The notes below the pieces were generated by a model. The model had not been told where the DNA came from. It saw only the letters and a list, made by a program, of their open reading frames with translations, and did not search any database. The translations under genes and the position numbers were made by a program. From NCBI GenBank assembly GCA_025526935.1, contig JAHLKD010000165.1, positions 1-32,280 of the forward strand: 32,280 nucleotides of DNA, in the 5' to 3' direction. Each line of letters begins with the position of its first letter. Positions within the stretch are counted from its first letter, which is position 1. This stretch comes from Cladochytrium replicatum (Eukaryota; Chytridiomycota; Chytridiomycetes; Cladochytriales; Cladochytriaceae). Of this stretch, positions 1 to 8,420 are shown one piece after another.

Positions 1-796
1 GCAGCCTCGGCACTGAAAACCATCCTGTACACAGACTCCTGGGATTGGGGTAAATGAGGCAAGCTTGTTGTTGTCTCTGTCTATACGCTCCAGAATGACC
101 TTGTTGTTCCACAGCGGTGTAAGCTGGTTAACCACGTTTAGATTCAAAAGTGCTCTTGAAGCAATCAGGCGGGTGCTCCTGTCGACCTGACTGTGGTACT
201 TTTGGACATGGGCCCCGCATGAAGACGCGTCCACGAGAATGCCACAGCTGATACAAACCAGCACACCAAACTCTTCTGCTATGAAGAAATCCAAGGCTAT
301 GCCTGGAGGATAGGAAATGATAGAGGTGAGATGCTTTCAGCAGTCCTGATGAAGGAAGCTTACGCCTAAGGTTTCCTGTAGCTATGGCGCTCTGAATCAG
401 AGGGTTGTTCACAGGGTTCTCATTGTGAAGGGGTGCTACACGTACGTTGGCGAGGTCCTCTTCGTAACTGTCATTGTTGAGGCTGTTCTTATCTCTCTTG
501 ACAGTGCCTTGCAGAATGCGAAGAACCATGTCAACCCCTTCTTGGCCAGCAGCCGGGAGGCCCGCAACCTCGAACGCGTCGCGTAGGAACTCCTCTGTAT
601 GAACTCTAGGATTGGTGCCCAACCCTTCCTTGGCGGGATGGGAAGCTCGACAATGCTTCCTCAAAGCATCTCTCTCCTTGTATTCCCTGTGGTCCTTGCC
701 AGTGCAAAGCGTGCACACGAGCATGCCATCTTCACTGGTGATCCACTCCATCCTGGGTTCCTTGATGCGGTTGCTCAGCTGGTCTAACATGGACAT
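1..796 (-). CDS. OrsD-like zinc-finger protein, 5' part (runs off left edge)
   Basis: Minus-strand gene starting at ATG 796. My model has exon 1 at 796-364, a 61-bp intron at 363-303 (GTAAGC donor, CTCCAG acceptor) and exon 2 from 302 to the window edge with no stop. The splice keeps phase and avoids the nonsense-like reading seen without it. Exon 1 carries a C-x2-C...H-x4-H finger near residues 28-53 (CTLC ... HCRASH). Exon 2 carries a second finger (VLVCISCG ... HVQKYH) followed about 55 residues later by DGFQCRGC at the edge. The order finger, spacer, GFQCxxC resembles the OrsD domain (formerly DUF3505), which in fungi often sits in transposon-like proteins. The adjacent 1081-1615 module, found again at 9995-10510, suggests this gene belongs to a mobile element. 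Function is unknown; a downstream helicase or recombinase domain may lie outside the window. Confidence 0.6.
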
Positions 797-1080
797 GATC
801 GAGATTGGCCCGGCTACTCAAAAAACATGAGCCCTTTAGTGAGAAAGGTCGAGATTGGGTATGTTCACATGTAGTGAGAAGCTCACCAGGGGCAGATTTA
901 GGAGTGGTTTCAGTGATACCTGGTTGAACAAACTCATTGCAGTCCATTGCAGAAACATCACTGCTGCTAGATTGCATCTAACGGTAATGAGCACCTAGTA
1001 TATACTGTACCGTGTGAGAGCATACTTCAGATTGTTGACTAGCTTTGACGAGAGTGGAAGTTGCACTAATAGCAGCGGTA
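797..1080. other. Upstream region of the OrsD-like gene, no gene seen
   Basis: About 280 bp between the start of the OrsD-like gene and the start of similarity with the second module copy at 9995. Presumed 5' flank or promoter. I see no convincing TATA box or coding exon. Confidence 0.4.
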
Positions 1081-1615
1081 GAAGCTGTGGTATGGCCGGA
1101 GAGGAAGTTGAGATCCACTATCTATAGCAGGAAGACCCTGTGGCCAGGTCTTGCCCTGATAACCCCCGGGGTGGCAGAGAAGCTTGTTATCAAGGTGTAT
1201 GGTTGGTGGAGATTTTGGACAAACAAATACAAAGAATCAGTTCTCTACACCAGTAGCATGCTCTAGCCCACGAAATCAAAGGAGTCTCTCCCAACAGCAT
1301 CATCGCCTAACCCATGAAATGAAAAGACTTAGTGAAAAATCCACCTACAAGAGAGATTGAGATAGCATGAATTACAGTTGAAGCAGAATAAATTGCATCT
1401 GGAAGGTCCGTCCATGGTTAATAAAAATGGGTTGGACGGTCCATCCGCGCCTAATAAAAACGCGTTGGACGGTCCGTCCGCGCCTAATAAAAACGCGTTG
1501 GACGGTCCGTCCGTGGCTAATAAATTCGAGGTGGACGGTCCGTCCGCATTTAATAAATTCGCGTCGGACGGTCCGTCCGAATGTTATTAACATTCCGGCT
1601 TGGAATAACTGTTAG
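1081..1615 (-). mobile_element. Terminal module of the OrsD-type element, copy A
   Basis: This stretch matches 9995-10510 closely but imperfectly, ending in both copies at the same point (TAACTGTTAG). Beyond that point the flanks differ: here hAT codon 41 onward, there hAT codon 97. That makes the shared 3' boundary an element end. The last 40 bp hold two hairpins, the 17-bp odd palindrome GAATGTTATTAACATTC (1580-1596) and ATTCC-GGCTT-GGAAT (1593-1607). Inside lies an array of six GGACGG-T-CCGTCC dyads. The AG at 1614-1615 occurs in the target too, so the boundary is ambiguous by 2 bp. The element class is not clear; hairpins near an end recall Helitrons, but the CTRR end is not matched. Confidence 0.6.
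1401..1578. repeat. 33-bp tandem array of GGACGG-T-CCGTCC palindromes
   Basis: Six dyads start at 1401, 1434, 1467, 1500, 1533 and 1566, exactly 33 bp apart. Each is a 13-bp odd palindrome; the first two carry one mismatch. Spacers are AT-rich (AATAAA core). Position close to the element end suggests protein-binding sites, by analogy with subterminal repeats of other DNA transposons. Open reading frames on both strands across this array are a by-product of the 33-bp (multiple of 3) period. Confidence 0.75.
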
Positions 1616-1636
1616 GCGTCCAGCGAGGGGAACATC

Positions 1637-3931
1637 ATGCAGGACAAACGCAGACGTGTATCAGGACACAGTGGCAACAACAGCGCTCGAGAGCCGAGCT
1701 CCACATCTTCTTCCAATGACTCCAGCGAGTTTGGCCCGGCTTCTCAGCATGCACCAGAGCTTCCTGCCGACGTTAGTTTTGCTGACTCTTCAGTGCGACA
1801 GGAGCCTGCAGCTGGATCAGTTCAACCATCAATGCTTTCATCAGACGCAGATGTTGATAGCATGTCGGACTGTAGAGGTAGTCGAGGCGGCATAGCGAAG
1901 GATTACTATAAGGTTGATAATGGTCTGAGAACATGTTTGGTTGCGAAATGCAAGTGGAGCCAGAAGGTCGATAAGACGGGATCAACAAAAAACTTCCTCC
2001 GGCATCTGAAAAACCACCATGGAAGTATTGCCAGGTCGCTTGGACTGTTGGACATCGTCCCCAAGGGACAACAGACATTGAATTTTGGCTCGCAGGAGAA
2101 GGAGCAAAACTTTGTGTTCAATCCAGACGTAGCGTGGCGGTCGATTTTGGACTGGATTGCTGCAGACAATCAGGCTTTTACTGTTGTGGAGAACGAGTTC
2201 TTTGTCAGCATGCTGAAGACTTTTCAGCCAAACTATACACCAAAGACGGCAAAAGCAGTGAAGCAAAAGGAGATGGATCTTTACGATAGGCAGAAGGAGC
2301 TCATTAAAGGTCTGATTGTTGGTTCGCCTTCAAAAGTATCAATAACAGCTGACTGTTGGACATCGAAGAACCAGATTTCTTTTCTTGGAATTACTGCCCA
2401 CTTCATCACGAAAGAATGGGAGCCGCAGGACTTGCTGCTGCAGATGATTCCGATGGTTGGAAAGCATGAAGGCGTCGCCATGGCTAGTCAGCTTGTCAAG
2501 TGTCTGGATGAATTTGGCATGCTATCGGGTGAACGCTTATTGTGCATTACAACCGACAACGGTTCAAACAACTTTACCATGAGTGCTAAGCTGGAGACGC
2601 TCTTGGAAGATAGGGATATTGCGTGGTCTGCAGAAACTCAACACATGCGGTGTATGGCACACATTATCAATCTTGCAGCAAAGGATTTTATCGATACATT
2701 CGCGCCCGCAGGGGACACAGTCGCAAATGACGATAACTCCGGCGTTAATGTCATAAACCTTCTTCGACGGCTAGTCAGAGGAATCCGGTCTTCCCCAAAA
2801 CGACGAAGCTCATTTATTGATTCGTGCCGATTTGTGAAACTGGTTCCTCTATTACCAATTATCGATGTGACAACTCGCTGGAATAGCACGTTCTATATGG
2901 TCAAACGAGCCTTACAGCTACGAGAGGCAATGGACAAAATATGCTGGATTGAAGATTCTTTGAAAGATTGGTCAATAAATCCAAAGCAATGGGAGGTCCT
3001 ACAGAAGATCCGGGATGGTTTGAGTGTTTTCGAGGTTATATCAAAGGCAATCGAAGGGTCTAGATATCCAACACTTCCGCTTGTTATTCCATTTTACAAC
3101 GATCTTATCGATCAACTGGAGGACCTAGAGGATGCAGAATTAGATGAAACTTTCACCAAAGCATTTCGAAATGCACTAGAGAAGCTGAGAATATATTACT
3201 CAATCGCTAAGAGCCCGTGTTTAGCAGTTGCTACGGTACTCGATCCTCGTTTTAAGGATCAATATTATCGATTTTCAAAGGCTTGGGAGAAAGATGTAGG
3301 AAGGGATCAGGTCACCCTAGTGCGGAAAGTCTGGGAGGAATCGTATAAGTCACGGAAAATCAAGAACAGTGGTGCCGATGTTTTTGGAAACACGCCAGAA
3401 CGTCGACACGATTCGAGCGGAGCTTCCGGTGATAGACAGAAAAAAACGGACGCTGAACGCTTGAGAGCCATTAGATCCGTTTTCATCTGGCAAGAAGAGA
3501 TTCCTGAGGAAAAAGATGAGCTGGATCGCTATCTTGGCGATCAGGTACTCCGCGGTATTGATTCTGATGGGAAGCCAATCAATATTATGGACTGGTGGAA
3601 GACCGTTGGAAGTGTGAACTTTCCAGCCCTAAGCCAGATGGCAATGGACTATTTAGGAATACCAGCAACAAGCGCTCCAGTCGAACGAAAGTTTTCAGCC
3701 GGGGTTGATTTGGTACCTGCAACTCGCAACCGCCTTGCTCCAAGAACAATAAATGCGTTGATGTGCCGTCATGACTGGTTGCATCAATTGAGTGCTGAAG
3801 AACCGTTCAAAAATGATTCCCTAGATTCAAAAAGTGATGTTAGTGAGGATTTTGTAAAGGTGCATAATTTTGGCGAGGATTTTGATGTGGTATTAGAGTT
3901 GGAAGCAACTGATGATAACCCACTCTTTTAA
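1637..3931 (+). CDS. hAT-superfamily transposase with BED finger, copy A
   Basis: 764 codons, uninterrupted. A BED-type finger spans about residues 85-130 (Cys100, Cys105, His123, His127/128). RNase-H-like core residues are visible: Asp239 in ITADCWTS, Asp307 in CITTDNGSNN and Glu683 in SAPVERKFS, the last inside the C-terminal hAT dimerisation region (about 630-710, with DWWKTVG). hAT transposases cut and paste DNA with 8-bp target duplications. The other copies start 47 codons upstream (MDAAFVKPKRKAA...). Here that part is replaced by the OrsD-type module and a TAG precedes GCG TCC in frame, so Met 1637 is the first usable start. The lost segment contains the basic stretch KPKRKA, a possible nuclear localisation signal. 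The catalytic body looks intact; whether it is expressed without its own 5' end is unknown. Confidence 0.88.
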   Translation: MQDKRRRVSGHSGNNSAREPSSTSSSNDSSEFGPASQHAPELPADVSFADSSVRQEPAAGSVQPSMLSSDADVDSMSDCRGSRGGIAKDYYKVDNGLRTCLVAKCKWSQKVDKTGSTKNFLRHLKNHHGSIARSLGLLDIVPKGQQTLNFGSQEKEQNFVFNPDVAWRSILDWIAADNQAFTVVENEFFVSMLKTFQPNYTPKTAKAVKQKEMDLYDRQKELIKGLIVGSPSKVSITADCWTSKNQISFLGITAHFITKEWEPQDLLLQMIPMVGKHEGVAMASQLVKCLDEFGMLSGERLLCITTDNGSNNFTMSAKLETLLEDRDIAWSAETQHMRCMAHIINLAAKDFIDTFAPAGDTVANDDNSGVNVINLLRRLVRGIRSSPKRRSSFIDSCRFVKLVPLLPIIDVTTRWNSTFYMVKRALQLREAMDKICWIEDSLKDWSINPKQWEVLQKIRDGLSVFEVISKAIEGSRYPTLPLVIPFYNDLIDQLEDLEDAELDETFTKAFRNALEKLRIYYSIAKSPCLAVATVLDPRFKDQYYRFSKAWEKDVGRDQVTLVRKVWEESYKSRKIKNSGADVFGNTPERRHDSSGASGDRQKKTDAERLRAIRSVFIWQEEIPEEKDELDRYLGDQVLRGIDSDGKPINIMDWWKTVGSVNFPALSQMAMDYLGIPATSAPVERKFSAGVDLVPATRNRLAPRTINALMCRHDWLHQLSAEEPFKNDSLDSKSDVSEDFVKVHNFGEDFDVVLELEATDDNPLF

Positions 3932-3963
3932 ATATAAATTGTTGTTTAGACTGTTCATGTGTT

Positions 3964-5578
3964 GAAGTACCGTCCAGGAGTTGAGAAAGCGACCGCCTGG
4001 ACAGAATCCTATTACAAGTAGTATTTGTAGAGAGGTTGGTTGTACTTGATCGAGATCAGTGAAGTATCAGTGAAGTACCGTCAATGAGTTGAGAAAGTGT
4101 CCGGGTGGACAGAATCTTATTGCTAGTAACACTATTAGAGAGGTTAGCTGTACTTGATAGAGATCACTGAAGTACCGTCAATGAGTTGAGAAAGTGTCCG
4201 GGTGGACAGAATCCTATTGCTAGTAACATTGATAGAGAGGTTAGTTGTATTGGGTAGAGATCACTGAAGTACCGTCAATGAGTTGAGAAAGTGTCCGGGT
4301 GGACAGAATCGTATTGCTAGTAGTATTTGTAGAGAGGTTAGCTGTACCTGATAGAGATTACTGAAGTACCGTCAATGAGTTGAGAAAGTGTCCGGGTTGA
4401 CAGAATCGTATTGCAAGTAACATTGATAGAGAGGTTAGCTGTATTGGGTAGAGATAACTGAAGTACGTCAATGAGTTGAGAAAGTGTCCGGGTGGACAGA
4501 ATCTTATTGCTAGTAACATTGATAGAGATATTAGTTTGTACTTGATAGAGATCACTCAAGTACCGTCAATGAGTTAAGAAAGTGTCCGGGTGGACAGAAT
4601 CTTATTGCTAGTAACATTGATAGAGAGGTTAGCTGTACTTGATAGAGATCACTGAAGTACGTCAATGAGTTGAGAAAGTGTCCGGGTGGACAGAATCGTA
4701 TTGCTAGTAACATTGATAGAGAGGTTAGTTGTATTGGGTAGAGATCACTGAAGTACCGTCAATGAGTTGAGAAAGTGTCCGGGTGGACAGAATCCTATTG
4801 CTAGTAGTATTTGTAGAGAGGTTAGCTGTACCTGATAGAGATTACTGAAGTACCGTCAATGAGTTGAGAAAGTGTCCGGGTGGACAGAATCGTATTGCTA
4901 GTAACATTGATAGAGAGGTTAGCTGTATTGGGTAGAGATAACTGAAGTACGTCAATGAGTTGAGAAAGTGTCCGGGTGGACAGAATCTTATTGCTAGTAA
5001 CATTGATAGAGATGTTAGTTTGTACTTGATAGAGATCACTCAAGTACCGTCAATGAGTTAAGAAAGTGTCCGGGTGGACAGAATCTTATTGCTAGTAACA
5101 TTGATAGAGATGTTAGCTGTACTTGATAGAGATCACTGAAGTACCGTCAATGAGTTGAGAAAGTGTCCGGGTGGACAGAATCCTATTGCTAGTAACATTG
5201 ATAGAGAGGTTAGTTGTATTGGGTAGAGATCACTGAAGTACCGTCAATGAGTTGAGAAAGTGTCCGGGTGGACAGAATCGTATTGCTAGTAGTATTTGTA
5301 GAGAGGTTAGCTGTATTGGGTAGAGATCACTGAAGTACGTCAATGAGTTGAGAAAGTGTCCGGGTGGACAGAATCGTATTGCTAGTAACATTGATAGAGA
5401 GGTTAGTTGTATTGGGTAGAGATCACTGAAGTACCGTCAATGAGTTGAGAAAGTGTCCGGGTGGACAGAATCCTATTGCTAGTAGTATTTGTAGAGAGGT
5501 TAGCTGTACCTGATAGAGATTACTGAAGTACCGTCAATGAGTTGAGAAAGTGTCCGGGTGGACAGAAATCTGGGAGAC
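3964..5578 (+). repeat. 97-bp satellite array within the hAT element, about 17 units
   Basis: Units of about 97 bp, each with the core GAGAAAGTGTCCGGGTGGAC. Cores lie near 3993 (diverged), 4098, 4195, 4292, 4389, 4485, 4583, 4679, 4777, 4874, 4970, 5067, 5165, 5262, 5358, 5456 and 5553. Each core is a hairpin, TGTCC-GGGT-GGACA. Variant units (AGTAGTATTTGTAG; ACCTGATAGAG) recur about 485 bp apart, a five-unit higher-order repeat. The corresponding array of the inverted copy (28861-29330) has only about 5 units, so the array has expanded or contracted. Short reading frames here are repeat artefacts. Confidence 0.92.
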
Positions 5579-5850
5579 TGAGTGTCACTGTGTCTGTCTG
5601 GGTAGAATAGGATTCTGTCCCCCCGGACACTTTCTCAACTCATTGACGGTACTTCAGTAATTTCTATCAGGTACAGCTAACCTCTCTATTAATGTTACTA
5701 GCAATAAGATTCTGTCCACCCGGACACTTTCTCAACTCATTGACGGTACTTCAGTGATCTCTATCAAGTACAGCTAACCTCTCTATCAATTTTACTAGCA
5801 ATAAGATTTCTGTCCACCCGGACAGAATCCTCTCTATCAATGTTACTAGC
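5579..5850 (-). repeat. Inverted satellite units facing the main array
   Basis: After a spacer (5579-5605, GGGAGACTGAGTGTCACTG) the same 97-bp unit appears in reverse orientation (CTGTCC..CCGGACACTTTCTCAAC) for two to three units. It ends at 5805-5830 in a near-perfect palindrome, arms GATTTCTGTCC and GGACAGAATC around ACCC. Copy B has the same switch at 28840-28865. Direct and inverted units together could fold into a large cruciform. Confidence 0.88.
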
Positions 5851-5991
5851 CAGTTTCTTCCCTAGCTTATTATTATTTTCAGATCGGGTAGAAAACTATA
5901 GTGTCAGGGAAGTATTATAGCATACATTCCTGTAACATTCCGGCTAAGAACACCGGGCCAGTATCTTCCCACGACAAACAGTACAAACACC
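5851..5991 (+). promoter_or_regulatory. Leader of the second hAT-element ORF
   Basis: About 140 bp between the inverted satellite and the ATG at 5992, conserved in copy B (28442-28580). It contains TATTATTATTTTCAG, which could act as a splice acceptor, and a 13-mer TAACATTCCGGCT (5933-5945) also present at the end of the OrsD-type module (1588-1600). The promoter role is inferred from position only. Confidence 0.3.
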
Positions 5992-7674
5992 ATGCCTCGA
6001 ACTACAAAGAAGCGAGCGTTAAAACAATCCAGACCATCATCTGAAAGAGAATCAAGTGCAGAACCTGTGACTGCACCTGAAACATCTCTGGCATCGGGTT
6101 CTGAAGTGGAAGCAGAAGAAGTTGGCCTTGATGTCAAATCGACAGATGTCAAATCGACAGCTCCTTCAAAGAAACCGGCGCGACGTGGTACTAAAGGGGA
6201 TGCTGACTATTTGCTCATCGACGGACTCTGTCCTGCTTCAGACATACGACTTTGGTATCGAAAATTCAAAGCGAGCGGCCACAGCTACGACTCGGAGGCC
6301 TTCATCAGCAACTGTCAAACAAATCGTGATGAATGCGGCCCAAGATTTGTTCTTCAAGGGTTGATCGACTGACTTAACTCTGACAGCAAGCTAGTTCGTC
6401 AAGCCCTGAACGAAATTCACGATGAATGCAGTGGACGAACGGAGTTCATAACAGCAGCAAACGCCTATCGTATGGAGTGCTTGAAAAGCTCTTCCTTTCA
6501 GAAGGAAACAACATTTCTGGACTTTTACAGGCGGCAGGGACACAAGTACGGCATTTACAGAGGAATGCCCGTCACTGCAAAGGTTGATGAGTTCCAAGCG
6601 ACCATCAAACGAGCAGATGAGGACCGTGAAAGGACAAAACAGGTCCTCAAACAGTCAGAACGACTGTTGAACATGACAAAAGATCTTGAAGAGACTGCAA
6701 TGAACGAGAGAAGGACCCGCATCGCAGCAGAAGTGCGAGAGAAGGCTCTCATTGATGAATTGGGCAGGGCGGGTGCATTGATTCAGCACGGCGAGCACGA
6801 AGAGCTAGCAAGATTCAGGGAGATCACCGCTGCAATGGAAAGGGAGAAGCAGGCAACTTCCCAGGAGATTTCACAATGGAAATCACGTGTGACCGCCCTG
6901 GAGGGAGAGCTTGCTGCTCTGAAACGACAGGCTGGTCATTCAGAAGCTGCAGCACCTGCGGCGCCAACATCAACAGGCGGCCTAATAAGCATATCGTCGG
7001 CTATCAAGGGGATTGGTAGAATTCCGAAGGTACATCGAACCAGTTCTCCAACGAGTTCCCTTGCATTGCTTAGCCTGCAGCAGCATCGTCGTACGGCTAT
7101 CCTTTTGGTGAAAGAGGTCATCCAGGGTATCTGCTTCCAGATGCATAAGATCAATGAGGTTATTTATGACCTTAAATTGCCGTCTCTTCCACCAGCAATC
7201 AAGTACGTCAATGTAAACTACGAAGTCCTCTCCCGAAATGAGTTTTTACGGCCCATATTTGTTGAATCAGACGACCGCTCAAGCCGAATATCAACTTCAA
7301 GTAGCAGTTCTCGGAGCAGCCTTACTCTTCTTAGGGTGCACATTTTGCTCGGAAACTGGATACGGCACAATAATTCGCTAAGTATGTCTGCCACTATCTA
7401 TCGCATGTTCAGGGCATTAGTGGATGCATATCCTTCTGAGTGGCTAAGGTTCTGGACGGCATACATCGGGCATCTTTCGTCCATAACGCTCCCTGAGGTG
7501 GATTGGAAACCTTGGAAGACAGGTTTAGCCAAGGATTTCATGCTTTCAAATGACGACATTGATCGGTTCATCAGGACTGGGTTGGCGAAGGACGTAACCA
7601 GTGGTGGATGGGACTCTGACGATATGAACCAGATACAGAAGCTGATTTGGGCTGTTCCACCTATCAACTTGTGA
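5992..7674 (+). pseudogene. Second ORF of the hAT element (coiled-coil protein), copy A, one nonsense codon
   Basis: 561 codons in one frame with a single internal stop at codon 127 (TGA, 6370-6372), where copy B has CGA. I do not recognise the family. Residues 1-70 are basic and Ser/Glu-rich (MPRTTKKRALK). About 75-160 looks folded (LWYRKFKASGHSYDS). About 195-315 is a long charged coiled coil (FQATIKRADEDRERTKQVLK). Beyond it come a Ser-rich linker and a Trp-rich C-terminus (WLRFWTAYIGH, WKPWKTGLAKDF). No catalytic motif is visible. Conservation of place in both large element copies suggests it is an element gene. Accessory DNA binding, multimerisation or targeting would be plausible by analogy with two-gene DNA transposons, but this is inference. 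A start at Met 6472 would give a 400-residue product downstream of the stop. Confidence 0.75.
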
Positions 7675-7974
7675 TTGCTCAGTGGAGTTTTGTTTCTTTT
7701 TACGATAGTGTTTCTAAAATACACACTGTCCACACAGACACAAAGTGTTCATGTAAATATCCGTGGTCTAACTCAAAATTCAATCAATCCTCTCCTGGGC
7801 AGCAAAAACCCGGCGGGTCAGGGTCGGGTACGGGTTTCAACCACTTCGGGTCCGGGTATTCCCTTTGTACCCGTCAGTGACCCGGCGGGTCCCCAGACAA
7901 ACACGACCCGACCCAAAGGGTTTGGTGCGGGTCGCCACTGAAACCCGGACCCGACCCGGACCCGCCGAACCTTA
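7675..7974 (+). repeat. Right subterminal region and terminal inverted repeat of hAT copy A
   Basis: 3' flank of the second ORF, then clustered GGGTCGGGT/ACCCGACCC blocks from 7805. The outer end, read inward from 7974 on the minus strand, is TAAGGTTCGGCGGGTCCGGG. It agrees with YARNG and with the left end at 11529. If it is the true end, the 8-bp target duplication next to it would be TCGACAAC (7975-7982). Confidence 0.65.
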
Positions 7975-8144
7975 TCGACAACTGTCCAGAGCTCCTTGCC
8001 CTCGAGATAGGCCACCATGCGGAGTCGCCAGGTATGATAATTCTCTCCGTCAAAGACAAAGAGATTGTCATCCTGAGCTTTGCGGGTCATGAGCGCCGTT
8101 GGTTTCGGTTGTTGTTGGGAAGAGCGAGAATCCACTGCTACCAT
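7975..8144 (-). pseudogene. Ty1/copia gag, N-terminal fragment cut by the hAT insertion
   Basis: Minus-strand reading frame from ATG 8144. Residues about 25-57 (DNLFVFDGENYHTW, LRMVAYLEGKELWTVV) fit the start of copia-type Gag, the LxGxNYxxWxxxM...LWxVV pattern. Similarity stops after VVD exactly where the hAT TAAGG terminus begins, so the frame continuing to 7818 is a chimera with the hAT end. Gag would package the retrotransposon RNA; this fragment cannot. The first Met overlaps the predicted primer-binding site, so the real start may be the Met in ALMTRKAQ. Confidence 0.65.
8132..8143 (-). promoter_or_regulatory. Probable copia primer-binding site
   Basis: On the minus strand TGGTAGCAGTGG directly follows a sequence ending TACA (8147-8144). 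Copia elements usually prime from initiator tRNA-Met with a site beginning TGGTA immediately after an LTR ending in CA. Position just before gag supports this. The tRNA of this organism was not available for comparison. Confidence 0.5.
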
Positions 8145-8420
8145 GTAGAATTTCGTCGTAGGCAGGTAAGATCAGATAAGAGGTACTTGTTCGATGTATT
8201 GGAAGCTTAAGACTCACACCTTTTATAGGTTCTCCCATTCCCAACAAAGCCTCCCTTAATTTGTCCTTGCCACGTCAGCAGCGGCGCTCTCCTTCCTCCT
8301 TTGGTAAGTCCCCTTCAAGTTTGCTGGTGATCCGGAATTTTCTGGAACGCTGGTTTTTGAAGTTTTCGTCGAAGAACATAAAGCCGAAATAGAAACAGAA
8401 ATAAAACTCTTGGAAAACAA
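8144..8420 (-). repeat. Probable part of a copia 5' LTR with TATA box
   Basis: Upstream of gag on the minus strand lies CCTATAAAAGGTGTG (about 8231-8217), a good TATA box some 75 nt before the LTR end. No second LTR is in the window, so the LTR's outer limit cannot be set. 8250-8420 holds nothing else I can name. Confidence 0.4.

Larger units (their letters stand above)
1616..7974 (+). mobile_element. Composite two-gene hAT element, copy A (5' end truncated)
   Basis: Order: transposase (1637-3931), direct satellite array (3964-5578), inverted satellite (5606-5845), coiled-coil ORF (5992-7674), GGGTCGGGT-rich subterminal region and right terminus. The same order occurs inverted at 26532-32280. 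The right end read inward is TAAGGTTCGGCGGG, fitting the hAT terminal rule YARNG. It matches TAAGGATCGGCGGG at 11529, the left end of a third copy. The element has inserted into a Ty1/copia gag ORF at 7974/7975. The left terminus and the first 40 transposase codons are absent, because hAT similarity begins at the end of the OrsD-type module (1614/1616). Confidence 0.75.

Noticed and set aside
1372-1593. Reading frames of 70-73 codons on both strands encoding repeats such as LDGPSAPNKN
   Set aside because: They arise from the 33-bp period (a multiple of 3) of the palindrome array; copy B with its inversion does not keep them.
1081-1615. Calling the module a Helitron 3' end
   Set aside because: Hairpins near the end fit, but it ends TTAG and not CTRR, the A/T target rule is not met, and no Rep/helicase is in view. 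Left as unclassified.
4338-5043. Pairs of near-identical frames of 65-73 codons in the satellite
   Set aside because: Same satellite read in two frames, duplicated by the 485-bp higher-order repeat; no sign of coding selection.
3964-5578. CRISPR-like appearance of evenly spaced repeats
   Set aside because: Whole 97-bp units repeat, with no unique spacers, in a eukaryotic transposon. It is a satellite array.
7818-8144. 108-codon minus-strand frame taken as one protein
   Set aside because: It joins a copia Gag start to the hAT terminal repeat; only 8144-7975 is Gag.
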